Source: Cedecea selenatireducens (GTDB lineage: Bacteria > Pseudomonadota > Gammaproteobacteria > Enterobacterales > Enterobacteriaceae). From it: 64,000 nt of DNA. Positions 44,317 to 53,931 of the stretch are shown one piece after another (positions within the stretch are counted from its first letter, which is position 1; every line of letters begins with the position of its first letter). The stretch is from NCBI RefSeq assembly GCF_042138895.1, contig NZ_JBHIKW010000001.1, positions 248,001 to 312,000 of the forward strand, in the 5' to 3' direction. The notes beneath the pieces were generated by a model. The model ran no database searches and was not told where the DNA came from. It worked only from the letters and a program-made list of their open reading frames with translations. The position numbers were made by a program, and so were the translations under genes.

Positions 44317-45179
44317 GTTCTTTCCTTACTCAGGCCATAGACCGTCTGGCCACGCAGCCAGAAGTCGCGGCTGAGGTTACTGAAGTTCTCCGAATGCCCG
44401 GCAAACAGCAATCCACCGGGCTTCAGCAGCGGAACAAAGCGCTGCAAAATGGCCTGCTGTGTTGGTTTATCGAAATAAATCATCACATTGCGACAAAAAA
44501 TGGCGTCAAAAGGCCCCGGCACCGGCGCCTGCTTGTCCAGCAGGTTGATCGGCGCAAAATCAATATGACTCGACAGCTCACTGCGCACGCGAACCAGGCC
44601 GTCATGCGGGCCCGTGCCGCGCATGAAATAGCGCTGCATCTGCATCGGTGACAGCGTTTTCAGCTCTTCCTGGCGGTAAACGCCGCTCTGCGCCTTCTCC
44701 AGCACCTGAGTGTCTATGTCGCTGGCAAAAACCTTCCAGCGCCCCGCGCCGCCGCCCAGCACATCGGCAAGCGTAATGGCGATGGAATACGGCTCTTCGC
44801 CGGTCGAAGCCGCTGCGCTCCAGACTTTATAATCTCCGCCGCGCTTGCGGGCGTGTTCCGCAAGGATCGGGAAGTGGTGCCCTTCGCGGAAAAATGCCGT
44901 CAGGTTAGTGGTCAGCGAGTTAATAAAGGCCTGCCATTCGGCGGTACTGGAGTTGGCCTCCAGCATGCCCAAATAACGGCCAAAATCATCCAGTCCCAGC
45001 AGCCGCAGGCGGCGAACCAGACGGTTATAAACCATGTCCCGTTTATGGTCTGCCAGCACGATTCCCGCGCGCTGGTAAATCAACTGACATATCCGACGAA
45101 AATGCGCGTCGGAGAGCGGCAGACGCTGTGTCATCTGTAGCATTAATGACTGTTGCCCCGTGGGCGTTGGTGATGTCAT
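44313..45179 (-). CDS. cheR: Chemoreceptor methyltransferase CheR
   Basis: SAM-dependent enzyme methylating glutamates of Tar and Tap. It has an N-terminal helical domain, the motif FFREGHHFPILA, the SAM segment VWSAAASTGEEPYSIA, and the catalytic-domain CRNVMIYFDKPTQQ. It is 288 residues. It is coupled to cheB and expected to dock on the NWETF tail of the neighbouring Tar. Confidence 0.97.
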   Translation of the reverse strand: MTSPTPTGQQSLMLQMTQRLPLSDAHFRRICQLIYQRAGIVLADHKRDMVYNRLVRRLRLLGLDDFGRYLGMLEANSSTAEWQAFINSLTTNLTAFFREGHHFPILAEHARKRGGDYKVWSAAASTGEEPYSIAITLADVLGGGAGRWKVFASDIDTQVLEKAQSGVYRQEELKTLSPMQMQRYFMRGTGPHDGLVRVRSELSSHIDFAPINLLDKQAPVPGPFDAIFCRNVMIYFDKPTQQAILQRFVPLLKPGGLLFAGHSENFSNLSRDFWLRGQTVYGLSKERT

Positions 45180-45198
45180 AGCGCCTTCTTCATTCCAT

Positions 45199-46803
45199 TC
45201 AAGATGTTACCCATTCTCCGGAAGCGACAAACTCACTGGCGGAGGGCTGAGGTTCGGCGCCGCTCAGGTTAAATACGGCCACCACGCCGGAGAGATATTC
45301 GGCCTGGCCCGCCAGCGCATCGGTGGCGCTCGCCGCCTCTTCAACCAGCGCGGCGTTTTGCTGTGTCACCTGATCCATCTGGCTTACCGCCTGGGCGACC
45401 TGTTCGATGCCACGACGCTGTTCATCAGACGCCGAGGCTATTTCACCCATAATGTCGTTCACCTGCGTCACCGAACGGACTATCTCGGCCATCGTGGTCG
45501 CCGCCGTATCTACCAGCTTTGACCCCTGCTGTACGCGGTTAACGGACTCTTCAATTAATACTTTGATCTCTTTTGCCGCCTGAGCGCTGCGGCTGGCAAG
45601 ATTGCGAACCTCACCCGCCACCACGGCGAAACCACGGCCCTGCTCACCGGCGCGCGCCGCTTCTACCGCCGCGTTCAGCGCCAGGATGTTAGTCTGGAAT
45701 GCAATGCCGTCGATAACGCTGGTGATGTCGCTGATTTTCTGCGAGCTGCCGGCGATGTCGCGCATGGTGCTGGCCACGTTAGCCGCCTGCTGCCCACCCT
45801 GCTTCGCGGTATCGGCCGCGCTGCGGGAAAGTTGAGCCGCCTGGCGCGCATTATCCGCATTCTGCCCCACGGTTGCCGTAAGCTGCTCCATGCTGGCGGC
45901 AGTCTCGGCCAGCGAAGCCGCCTGCTGCTCGGTACGAGCAGACAAATCGTTATTGCCTGCGGCAATCTCACCAATGCCGGTATGCATCGCGCTGGTGCCG
46001 CTTCGAACCTGGCTTACCGTCTCTTTTAACGCGGCCTGCATGTTTTTCAGGCTGGCGAAAATCTCCGAGATCTCATTGCGCCCAAAGACCGAAATCGGCC
46101 TCGCCAGATCGCCAGCGGCGATGTTGTCAAAATGGCTACGCACAATCGCCAGCGGCTGAACAATCATTTTTCGCGACCAGGCCAGAGAACCGAGCAAAAG
46201 CACCACGGCGACAATCGTCACCACGGTAAAAATCACCGCAGAGAGATGGTAATTTTTCTGGCTGTCGCCGCTGGCGGTCGACACTATCTGGTTAATGCTC
46301 TGCTGCCAGGCGTTGAAATTCGCATCAAAAACGTCCTGCGATTTCTGTACCGGGGCGCTCATAAAATCAGAAAGCTGGTTGTTCTCAAGCCACGTAGCCT
46401 GATGCTGGAGATCGTCGCGGAACGCCGCATAGCTCGCTTTCGTCGACGCCATCAATTTCTCGACATCGCCGCCCGTCTGCGGAACTTCGAGGAACTGGTT
46501 AAACAGCATATCCGCCTGCTTCAGGCTGCTGCGGGCGTTAGCCATCAGGCGCTTAATATCGTCCGGCGGATAGCTCAGCGCCGTCAGGGTACCCGCCCGG
46601 TTTAAGGCGTTGCTGGCCTGCAGTAAAGCGGCACGACTCTGCGTTAACGCATCGCGCTGCTGATTGCTCACCTCGACTCTCTTGAAGTTCTGAAAATCGT
46701 CACGAAAAGCCCAGAAAGACAAACCATTACTGCCAATCTGCAGCACGCCGCAGACAATCAAAATCAGGAAAAGAGTGGTCGAGATCCGGATACGGTTTAA
46801 CAT
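45199..46803 (-). CDS. tap: Methyl-accepting chemotaxis protein Tap (peptide receptor)
   Basis: Low-abundance chemoreceptor of 534 residues. It has transmembrane helix 1 at about residues 8-28, a four-helix periplasmic domain, transmembrane helix 2 at about 190-212, then HAMP and a signalling domain with the EAARAGEQGRGFAVVAGEVR hairpin. It matches E. coli Tap from the N-terminus (LNRIRISTTLFLILIVCG) onward. As in Tap, the C-terminus (SGEWVTS) lacks the NWETF tether. In E. coli Tap senses dipeptides through DppA and also pyrimidines. A second ATG one codon upstream is possible. Confidence 0.93.
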   Translation of the reverse strand: MLNRIRISTTLFLILIVCGVLQIGSNGLSFWAFRDDFQNFKRVEVSNQQRDALTQSRAALLQASNALNRAGTLTALSYPPDDIKRLMANARSSLKQADMLFNQFLEVPQTGGDVEKLMASTKASYAAFRDDLQHQATWLENNQLSDFMSAPVQKSQDVFDANFNAWQQSINQIVSTASGDSQKNYHLSAVIFTVVTIVAVVLLLGSLAWSRKMIVQPLAIVRSHFDNIAAGDLARPISVFGRNEISEIFASLKNMQAALKETVSQVRSGTSAMHTGIGEIAAGNNDLSARTEQQAASLAETAASMEQLTATVGQNADNARQAAQLSRSAADTAKQGGQQAANVASTMRDIAGSSQKISDITSVIDGIAFQTNILALNAAVEAARAGEQGRGFAVVAGEVRNLASRSAQAAKEIKVLIEESVNRVQQGSKLVDTAATTMAEIVRSVTQVNDIMGEIASASDEQRRGIEQVAQAVSQMDQVTQQNAALVEEAASATDALAGQAEYLSGVVAVFNLSGAEPQPSASEFVASGEWVTS

Positions 46804-46845
46804 CAAAGCTTTCCTCTGCTGGCCATTTGGCCGCGGTTCATCCGA

Positions 46846-48513
46846 TCAGAAAGTTTCCCAGTTATCGTTATCACCGGCCCTGGCCGGAGTACGCGGGGTG
46901 TGAACCACAGAGCTTTGCGCCACCGGCGCGGCCGCTGTAGTTTTTTTACTGCCCGCATTCCCTTGCAAACGGAACGTCGCAACCGACTGAGTCAGGCGGC
47001 TGGCCTGCTCCTCCAGCGCGGCGGCCGCGGCAGCAGACTCTTCCACCAGGGAGGCGTTCTGCTGCGTAACTCTGTCCATTTCAGAAACGGCAAGGGCGAC
47101 CTGGTCGATACCTTTGCTTTGCTCATCTGACGCCGAGGCGATTTCTCCCATGATGTCCGTGACTCGCGTAACGGCGTTCACGATATCGCTCATAGTTTCC
47201 CCGGCGCTTTCGACCAGCACGGAGCCGGTGTCCACGCGTGAAACGGAATCTTCAATCAGTGACTTAATCTCTTTCGCAGCCTGCGCGCTGCGGCTGGCTA
47301 AGTTACGAACCTCACCGGCCACCACCGCAAAACCACGCCCCTGCTCACCCGCGCGAGCGGCCTCTACCGCCGCGTTCAGCGCCAGGATATTGGTCTGGAA
47401 AGCGATGCCGTCGATGACGCTGATAATGTCGGCGATTTTTTTCGAGGAGCCGGCAATGTCGTGCATGGTTTTCACCACGCCGTCCACGACCTTGCCGCCG
47501 CGCTGCGCGGTTTCAGAGGCATTCAGCGCAAGCTGGGAGGCCTGCCGCGCGTTCTCGGCGTTCTGCTTAACGGTGGCGGTCAGTTGCTCCATGCTGGCGG
47601 CGGTTTCTTCCAGAGAAGCCGCCTGCTGCTCGGTACGGGAGGAGAGATCGTTGTTACCTGCGGCGATTTCGGTGGTCCCGCTGTAGATAGCGTCAGAGCC
47701 TTCGCGCACGCTACTAACCGTGGCGATCAGTTCCTGCTGCATGTGCTGCACGCTGGAGGCGAGCTGGGTCAGCTCGTTTTTTCCTTCAACGTTAATTTTT
47801 TCCGTCAGGTTACCGGCGGCAATTTCGCGAATATGGCCAATCACCACGTTCAGCGGTTTGAGCAGGACCCGGCGCATACCGAGCCAGACCAGCAGAATGA
47901 CCGCCGCCAGCGCCAGGGCTAAAATACCAAGCTGCCAGATGGCGAAGGTATAACCGGCACGGCTGTCTACGTAGGAGGCTTCGTACATGCGGTCGTTCAG
48001 CGCCAGATAGCCGTCGTAGGCTTTTTCGAGCGCGTTTTGCATGCCCTGAGTTGACTGGCCAAAGTAGGCGTCCATATTGCCGCTTTCCAGGTAACCAATC
48101 AGCTCAGCCAGCGCCTGGTGATAGGCCTGGTAGTCACCGTCGATGTCTTTCACCACGGCGTTCATTTCTGGGGAGATCGGAGCGACCTGTTTAAAGCTGT
48201 TGTAGTGCTGCCCGGCGCTGGCGAGGGACTTCTTCGCATTGTTCAGCAGGTCGGTCTTCGCGGCGCTCTGGCTGTTCGCCGGGTCCATCATCATGCGTGC
48301 GGCAGAGCGGCTCAGGTTGATACGCGTGTGCAGCATCAGGATCCAGGCCTGGTTTAACTCTGCCTGCTGAACCCGTAATTCTCGAGAAACCTTGAAGTTG
48401 TCATTATTGCTTTTTAAAGAATTAAAGAACATTCCACCGGAAATGATTTGCAGCAGCGCGAACACCACCAGCACCATCATTAGCATGGTGACAACGCGAA
48501 TACGCTTTAACAT
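46846..48513 (-). CDS. tar: Methyl-accepting chemotaxis protein Tar
   Basis: High-abundance receptor of 555 residues in the tar position. The periplasmic helix HTRINLSRSAARMMMD keeps arginines equivalent to Tar Arg64, Arg69 and Arg73 that bind aspartate. HAMP, methylation helices and the EAARAGEQGRGFAVVAGEVR hairpin tip are intact, and the C-terminus ends NWETF, the CheR/CheB docking pentapeptide. The N-terminal MLKRIRVVT and parts of the signalling region also resemble Tsr, so ligand range should be treated with care. It has its own sigma-28 promoter. Confidence 0.9.
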   Translation of the reverse strand: MLKRIRVVTMLMMVLVVFALLQIISGGMFFNSLKSNNDNFKVSRELRVQQAELNQAWILMLHTRINLSRSAARMMMDPANSQSAAKTDLLNNAKKSLASAGQHYNSFKQVAPISPEMNAVVKDIDGDYQAYHQALAELIGYLESGNMDAYFGQSTQGMQNALEKAYDGYLALNDRMYEASYVDSRAGYTFAIWQLGILALALAAVILLVWLGMRRVLLKPLNVVIGHIREIAAGNLTEKINVEGKNELTQLASSVQHMQQELIATVSSVREGSDAIYSGTTEIAAGNNDLSSRTEQQAASLEETAASMEQLTATVKQNAENARQASQLALNASETAQRGGKVVDGVVKTMHDIAGSSKKIADIISVIDGIAFQTNILALNAAVEAARAGEQGRGFAVVAGEVRNLASRSAQAAKEIKSLIEDSVSRVDTGSVLVESAGETMSDIVNAVTRVTDIMGEIASASDEQSKGIDQVALAVSEMDRVTQQNASLVEESAAAAAALEEQASRLTQSVATFRLQGNAGSKKTTAAAPVAQSSVVHTPRTPARAGDNDNWETF

Positions 48514-48544
48514 AGGACGCCCTTTTAACGACTTGTTCCCGAAG

Positions 48545-48571
48545 TTATCGGCACAGGGCGCGGGAACTTTA
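48545..48571 (-). promoter_or_regulatory. Sigma-28 (FliA) promoter of tar
   Basis: On the minus strand TAAAGTTC, an 11-base spacer and GCCGATAA match the FliA consensus TAAAGTTT-N11-GCCGATAA in 15 of 16 defined bases. It is 32 bases upstream of the tar ATG, so tar-tap-cheRBYZ can be expressed as a class 3 operon despite its separation from cheW. Confidence 0.92.
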
Positions 48572-48590
48572 CGTTAAGTCACAGGGAAAT

Positions 48591-48617
48591 TAACCGGTTG
48601 CGCTACAGCAACCGGCT
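48591..48617 (-). terminator. Hairpin after the fimbrial operon
   Basis: An ACCGGTTGC/GCAACCGG stem-loop follows the last fimbrial gene and precedes the tar promoter. Only TTAATTT follows on the minus strand, so it is a moderate terminator candidate. Confidence 0.5.
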
Positions 48618-48638
48618 ATGGGCAAGACGTGGCGACGA

Positions 48639-49595
48639 TCAATAAGTTACGGTGATGGTTACCGTGTCAGCGTAATCATCGGGGGTGTAGTTAGTGCTGG
48701 GAATGGTGACGTAGACCGGGTACGCCTGTGCGACGCCGGTTCCCGTGCTGGAACGGTAGTTTGATGCCGTATTCCCCCACACCGCCCCGGATGCTCCGGT
48801 AGCTTGCCGGAGCTGATAAGGCACCTGATCGGTATTCGTTCCGGTGCCTTTTAACGCCCCTGTTCCCCCGGTGTTGTTATTCGAAGGAGTAAGGCCCACG
48901 GTGTAAAGGGTGCCGTTAGTGCAGGCAATGCCTATGGTGTTATTCGAGGCCAGATTGGTTTGCATGGCCGACACCGGCCCGAAGCTCACGTTGTTGGCAT
49001 AGCTGACGTTGCACTGCTTGCTGACGGTTGCGATGACATTAAAAGGAAAGTTTGTTGCGACGCCCGTGCCGCAGCCAGCGGGTGGCGCCAGCAGGCCGGT
49101 ATTCATCGTTACCGTTGTCATACCGCTGGTGTAAATATCCTGATAACCGCCCGGCGCGGCGGAGGTTTGCGGCACCGACATTTGCGCGTAGACCGTCAGG
49201 CTGCCGGTGACGGGCGTCAGGTTGAGTAAATTTAACTGTATCATCGGATAGGTGGTCCCCGACTGGAACTGACTTCCCCATGCGCCTCCGCTGACTGTCC
49301 CCTGATAAAGCTCATAGCTCAGCGTGCTGGCAGGCGGCCCGGCAAAAGACATTTTGTGGTTCCCTACCCCGGCCCCGTCAATATTAAAACAAAGCGTCAC
49401 CCCGGCCAGCAGATCGCCCAGTTGCTTGGAACAGCTGTAATCGAAGGTCATCGACGTATTGGGCGTACCTGTCGCCAGCGGGTTGACGGTACCAAAGTTA
49501 ACCGTTTGAACGTTGCTCACCGAGCAAACCACCGCCTGGCTAATTCCGGGGGACAGCAAGAGCACCGCCAGCAGCAGCAATTGTTTTAATCTCAC
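48639..49595 (-). CDS. Two-domain spore-coat-U (CsuE-like) fimbrial tip adhesin
   Basis: Exported protein of about 318 residues with a hydrophobic signal peptide (LLLLAVLLLSPGISQA). It contains two spore-coat-U (SCPU) domains in tandem, roughly residues 25-175 and 180-318, the second ending with the pilin-like YADTVTITVTY. The layout matches the tip subunit of archaic Csu pili. The start is set at a GTG with AGGAG 8 bases upstream; the longer frame runs into the usher end. It is last in the four-gene operon. Confidence 0.85.
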   Translation of the reverse strand: MRLKQLLLLAVLLLSPGISQAVVCSVSNVQTVNFGTVNPLATGTPNTSMTFDYSCSKQLGDLLAGVTLCFNIDGAGVGNHKMSFAGPPASTLSYELYQGTVSGGAWGSQFQSGTTYPMIQLNLLNLTPVTGSLTVYAQMSVPQTSAAPGGYQDIYTSGMTTVTMNTGLLAPPAGCGTGVATNFPFNVIATVSKQCNVSYANNVSFGPVSAMQTNLASNNTIGIACTNGTLYTVGLTPSNNNTGGTGALKGTGTNTDQVPYQLRQATGASGAVWGNTASNYRSSTGTGVAQAYPVYVTIPSTNYTPDDYADTVTITVTY

Positions 49596-49630
49596 GCGGA
49601 TAACTCCTGTATCAAAAGGCCACAGACTTG

Positions 49631-51994
49631 CTAGCGGCACACAATCGGGCCGATATTCGGCACGCTTTTCTGGTTCTCGGGGTAGTCAAATTCGGCGATA
49701 CAAATGCCGTTTTCCGTGGTCACTCTTAGCTCGTTGTGACTTTCAAGCGCGTCAAAGTAGGCCAGGCCATCAAACCCGACCACGGTGTCTTGCCCAATGC
49801 CCGCCATCAGCCTGACGGGGCTGCCTTCCGCAATAGCATTTCCTTTAGCATCCACCAGGCTCACCTGCGCAGCGCGTACCGGCTTAATGTCAAAATTCAC
49901 CAGAGTCCCGGAGCGGTCTGCCGGCGTGGCGTTCATGCTCACGTTACGGATCCGCATATTGGCCGGGAGGTTCATCGGGTCAATGCTGATGAGGTTGTTT
50001 TGGTAGCTGTTCAGCGGCGTAACCAGCAGCTGACCGTTGCCGTCGCTGTTGCCGACCAGATTATGCTGCAGCTTCACCGGCACGTTCGGAATGCCGTCCG
50101 TCGACACCACCGCAAAACCGTTATTGATCTCGCGTGCGGCAAACACGCCGCCGCCCATCATCACCAGCGAGCCGGTAGCGCCCGCATAACCATAGTTATT
50201 ATCAGGAATGCTGCGGAAGCCGCTATATACGCGGCCGTAGCGCCCCAGATAGCCCACTTCGCCCTGCCCGCTTTGCTGAGAACTCTGCTGGCTGGCGGCC
50301 ACGTTCCAGCCCACCCCGCCTTCAGACGGCGGGGTCTTGCTGGCGTTGAGCTGGTACCCCATCTTGTCGCCCGTGCGCTGAACCGTTGCGCCTGCGGTAA
50401 GGTTGTTCTGGGTACTGACGGTCACCATCAGGTAAACGCTGCGGTCGCGGCTGTCGTCGATGTTCTGGTTAAAGCTGGCGCTGAGGGAGACGTTTTCGGA
50501 AATGGATTTAAACCAGCTGGCGTTGGCATAGCGAATTGCGCTTTGGTCCGGGTAGCGAAACTGCAGATAGCTCATACTGAGGTTCCCGCCAACGCCAAAG
50601 TTATACCCCACCACCGCGCTGCCGCTGAACGCGGGCGGCGCGGAACCATAACGAGTGGCAACGTCGCGATAATCTCCGGAGGTGGCCGTGGCGCTGGAGC
50701 TAAAGTTGAAACGCCCCCCGGACCAGCGGTAGCCCAGGCCGTATAAATAGCCATTCTCCCCGGAGTCCGAGCTGGCGGCGAGCGCCGTTGAAATTGTTCC
50801 GGCCTGGCTGGCGGGGATCCAGTCGCTGCTTATCCCGCCGTTCACCAGGCTGTCGCTGGTTTCGAAATGACCTCCGGCGGTCAGGCTGTTGCTGAAGCCA
50901 CGCCGCCATGTGCCGCTGATCGCCGGCTCGCTGGCGTAGTCAAAAGAGCTGTAGCCGTAGTTTTTTCTGACCACACCCAGTTCGAGGGACCAGTCGGTCA
51001 GCCCCTCCCTCAACAAAAGCTGATCGTTATAAAAAGAAAAGTTCTGCACGCTGGTTCTGCCCAGCGCATCGGTCATCATTACCTGAGCATTCCCTGCCCC
51101 GGTGATGTTTGGCAGCGTATTCAACTGGAAGCTGCCCGCCGGCACTTCACCGTTATAATATTTCACCCCATTGACATATAGCTCAACGCTCGACGGCAGC
51201 GTTGCCGAGCCAAGAAAAGCCGGCAGCGGCGTCGTGGGCATATTGGGATTAAGGCCAAAATCGGTACCGATTTTTACCCCGGCGATACGTGTCTGACGGG
51301 ACCAGGAAAGCGAACTGGTTAGCGTGTCACCGAGGGTGACCGCCAGCATTTTGTCGGGAAACGAAGAGCGCCAGCTGGTATCAAGCCGGCTAAAGGACTC
51401 GTTATCATTTTGCTCGGTGGAATAGCGCGTAAGCTGGGTCGAACTGAATACGCCTGCAGCGCCAAACGCGCGGAACTCACTGAATGAATTGAAGTTACTT
51501 TCTTTCCCGCTGTCCGCATAGAGATCGTAGTTCAGCAATGCGCCGACGGCATTTGAGGCCGTCGGAGAGGACACATCCGTCTGGTTTAGCTGGGTTGTTT
51601 TCAGATCTAACAGGCTCAGCGGCGCGTTCAGCGCCAAAGTTTGCTGCTGAACGTTATAGTCAACCGTGACCTGCGAAATATCATTGAGGTAAAAAGGCGG
51701 GCGCGCTTTTTCCGGCAGGCGAAATCCCAACTGACGCAGGGCCATTGCGTCGCCGTATAATTTGCCGTTAGCGTAGCCAAGATGAACCAGACCCACGGGA
51801 TTACCATTCACCGTCGTGTCGAGATATAAATCAACGCCTACAGGCTGAGCTGTGTCATTTTTGACCGCATTCTGAGGTAAGTCATTATTAGTATCTTGTG
51901 CTGCCGTTATGCCTGAGAAAAATAAACCATTAAGCAATATAATTTTTACCAAAGAATATGGCCAGTCATAGATCTTGTTCTGTTTTTTGACCAT
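49631..51994 (-). CDS. Archaic-type fimbrial usher (CsuD-like)
   Basis: Outer-membrane usher of about 787 residues. After a signal segment (SLVKIILLNGLFFSGITAAQ) come the N-terminal periplasmic domain (VDLYLDTTVNGNPVGLV), a 24-strand barrel with plug, and two C-terminal plug-like domains. Conserved usher stretches include ELYVNGVKYYNGEVPAGSF, GNAQVMMTDALGRT and FGVGGNLSMSYLQFR. The start is placed at MVKKQNKIYDW, which overlaps the chaperone end by 29 bases; the frame is open 13 codons further upstream. Confidence 0.88.
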   Translation of the reverse strand: MVKKQNKIYDWPYSLVKIILLNGLFFSGITAAQDTNNDLPQNAVKNDTAQPVGVDLYLDTTVNGNPVGLVHLGYANGKLYGDAMALRQLGFRLPEKARPPFYLNDISQVTVDYNVQQQTLALNAPLSLLDLKTTQLNQTDVSSPTASNAVGALLNYDLYADSGKESNFNSFSEFRAFGAAGVFSSTQLTRYSTEQNDNESFSRLDTSWRSSFPDKMLAVTLGDTLTSSLSWSRQTRIAGVKIGTDFGLNPNMPTTPLPAFLGSATLPSSVELYVNGVKYYNGEVPAGSFQLNTLPNITGAGNAQVMMTDALGRTSVQNFSFYNDQLLLREGLTDWSLELGVVRKNYGYSSFDYASEPAISGTWRRGFSNSLTAGGHFETSDSLVNGGISSDWIPASQAGTISTALAASSDSGENGYLYGLGYRWSGGRFNFSSSATATSGDYRDVATRYGSAPPAFSGSAVVGYNFGVGGNLSMSYLQFRYPDQSAIRYANASWFKSISENVSLSASFNQNIDDSRDRSVYLMVTVSTQNNLTAGATVQRTGDKMGYQLNASKTPPSEGGVGWNVAASQQSSQQSGQGEVGYLGRYGRVYSGFRSIPDNNYGYAGATGSLVMMGGGVFAAREINNGFAVVSTDGIPNVPVKLQHNLVGNSDGNGQLLVTPLNSYQNNLISIDPMNLPANMRIRNVSMNATPADRSGTLVNFDIKPVRAAQVSLVDAKGNAIAEGSPVRLMAGIGQDTVVGFDGLAYFDALESHNELRVTTENGICIAEFDYPENQKSVPNIGPIVCR

Positions 51995-52685
51995 TGATAG
52001 CGACTTCAACTTTTCCACTATGGTAAGCATCACCGGCAGATGAAGATATTATCCACCGCATAGTTGAACCTGGAAGAACATAACCTAGCAGACCTGAAGT
52101 AATCGTTTTTCGCGCACCATTAGGTGAAATAAACGTCATGGCCGAAAGCTGAGCGTGGCTGTTTCCCTGATTGCTCACTTCGATAAACGTTTTGCCCTCG
52201 ACATTAATTAATGCCCATTTTAGCTTCGCCGAGTTTTCCCCCTGCCCAACGGGCTGTAAAAACACCGGAACGGAATAGCGCATCACAAACTGAATTTTAT
52301 TCCGCTGCAGTTTGGCCGGCGGAAGCTCATCGATAAACAAGCGGTACGCCTGTTCCACCTGGTTGGTGGCAGGCCCGGTACGGATAACCCTGATCAGCTG
52401 ACGCTCTCCCGCCGGCAGCGTCACGATTGGCGGGCTGATAACCAGCCCCTGAGACGTTGACAGCTTGTCGGCATAGCCGCTTTGCTGCCAGTTGAAAACC
52501 CGCACCTGCGCGTTGAGCGGCGCGTCACCTTCATTACTCAGCCAGATCCCATCTGCATTTTGTGCCGCCCTTAACGTCAGGTTAACCGGTGATATTTGCA
52601 GGCCACCGGCTAACGCATGCCCCCCCGCCGCCAGCGCCAGCCACAGGCACGCACAGGCGGAGCGTCCACCTAATTTCAATTTCAT
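51966..52685 (-). CDS. Fimbrial periplasmic chaperone (CsuC-like, archaic type)
   Basis: PapD-superfamily chaperone of 239 residues with a signal peptide ending near GGHALA. Domain 1 contains LQISPVNLTLRAAQNADGIW and LPAGERQLIRVIR, and the subunit-capping strand follows with VEQAYRLFIDELPP. Domain 2 ends in SGKVEVAINGQ. It would donate a strand to fold the SCPU pilins. It is 14 bases after the pilin gene and overlaps the usher. Confidence 0.9.
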   Translation of the reverse strand: MKLKLGGRSACACLWLALAAGGHALAGGLQISPVNLTLRAAQNADGIWLSNEGDAPLNAQVRVFNWQQSGYADKLSTSQGLVISPPIVTLPAGERQLIRVIRTGPATNQVEQAYRLFIDELPPAKLQRNKIQFVMRYSVPVFLQPVGQGENSAKLKWALINVEGKTFIEVSNQGNSHAQLSAMTFISPNGARKTITSGLLGYVLPGSTMRWIISSSAGDAYHSGKVEVAINGQKTEQDL

Positions 52686-52699
52686 CCGCTGTCCTGAAA

Positions 52700-53230
52700 T
52701 CAGTAGTTAACGTTGACGGTAACCGTATCCGCATAGCTGTCTGGCGTGAAGTTCGCGCTCGCCGCCGTCGCATAGACGGTATAAGTCTGCGCGGCGCCCG
52801 ACCCGGTACCCGCCACGCCGTTACCGACCACGGTGGTGGTCGCGGTGTTCCCCCAAACCGGCCCGGTCGCCGAGGTTTGGTTCAGCTGGTAGGGCACTTT
52901 ATCGGTGTTGGTCGCGGAGTTAGCGACTGACGACATGGCCCCGGACCCGGTGGTGGTTCCCCCGTTCGCTGCGGAAGGTGCAAGGCCGATAAAATAAGGC
53001 GTTGTCTTTGAACAGTTAACGGTAAAGGTATTGCTTTGCGAAGTGTTTACTGCACTGGCGTTAACCGTCCCCAGGTTAATATTCGAGCCGCTGCCGGCGG
53101 TCACCGCGCAGGACTTTTGAATAGTAATGAGGACCTGAAATGTGCCGTTTGCCACCGCCGCATTAGCCGATGGAATAACCGCAAACGCAGTACAAGAGAG
53201 AATTAAGCGTGCTGCAGTGGCTGAATTCAT
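52700..53230 (-). CDS. Spore-coat-U (SCPU) domain major pilin, CsuA/B-like
   Basis: A 176-residue secreted subunit with signal peptide (ARLILSCTAFAVIPSANA). A single SCPU domain has cysteines in KSCAV and VNCSK and ends in YADTVTVNVNY. The N-terminal strand after cleavage (ANGTFQVLITIQKSC) would be the donor strand for polymerisation. It is first in the operon. The start is ATG with AAGG upstream; a TTG nine codons earlier is unlikely. It is Ser/Thr/Gly-rich, typical of Csu pilins. Confidence 0.88.
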   Translation of the reverse strand: MNSATAARLILSCTAFAVIPSANAAVANGTFQVLITIQKSCAVTAGSGSNINLGTVNASAVNTSQSNTFTVNCSKTTPYFIGLAPSAANGGTTTGSGAMSSVANSATNTDKVPYQLNQTSATGPVWGNTATTTVVGNGVAGTGSGAAQTYTVYATAASANFTPDSYADTVTVNVNY

Positions 53231-53931
53231 ATCCTTAACCTTATTCAAATGACTCAATCATGCTTCGTGAATACGCAACGAAGCGGTACGGGATGATTTA
53301 ACGTTAGATTTTTCTCTTTCCCTGTTTTTCTCTTTAACTGTTTTCCACTTTAATAGTGACAGCCGACACCATAACTCACCGTTAATATAATTCGCCCTGA
53401 AATCTCATTCGCTGCCTGTAAAATACCGTGGGCAATATCGCACCCCATAATTCCGGAGTTCCCTCCCCACCTGTTTGTACATTTTACGACCAGGCAATTT
53501 ACAACCGGGCAATGCGGCTTCCCTGGCGACATGGGCAGGCGAACTGGTAAGAAAAAAATCAGTACGTTACGTCATCACTTAGTTGAAATTTAGTTTAGAG
53601 ACCCGGAAATAACCAACCGCGCGGCAAAATTCAGCAAAACGGCGGATTGACGAGTTATTTACTATTAAAACAGTGAGTTAACCCTTCCCTCTCATATCTT
53701 GATGCAAACTGAAAAGAATATATCCGTCAGTTTGTGATATTCATCACAAATAATGATTAAGCACTGCTTAATTAACAATTTACAGAATTTATAAAAAAGA
53801 GTTGTATATCGACGCCGTTTGATTCAATTTATGCTCCGCATATTTACTGCCCGGCAATAATAATTATATAGGGGTCAGTAAGTTACAAAAAAACACACAT
53901 TAACTACAGTCAACTACGGGATACTAAGTCA
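53231..53931. other. AT-rich divergent control region, pilin operon and symporter
   Basis: About 700 bases with no supported gene. It holds a CRP site at 53733-53748 and a -10-like TATAAA at 53790-53795 for the symporter. The short open frame at 53350-53532 has no coding character. No inverted terminal repeats or transposase remnants were recognised. The promoter of the pilin gene was not pinned down. Confidence 0.6.
53733..53748 (+). promoter_or_regulatory. CRP site upstream of the symporter
   Basis: tgtgatattcatcaca is an exact TGTGA-N6-TCACA palindrome. Its centre lies about 52 bases upstream of a TATAAA -10 candidate (53790-53795), which fits class I activation near -61. Confidence 0.8.

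Noticed and set aside
45199..48513. tap-tar as a recent tandem duplication
   Set aside because: The two share the signalling hairpin as all chemoreceptors do, but their sensory domains differ and each matches its own E. coli counterpart, so this is the ancestral pair.
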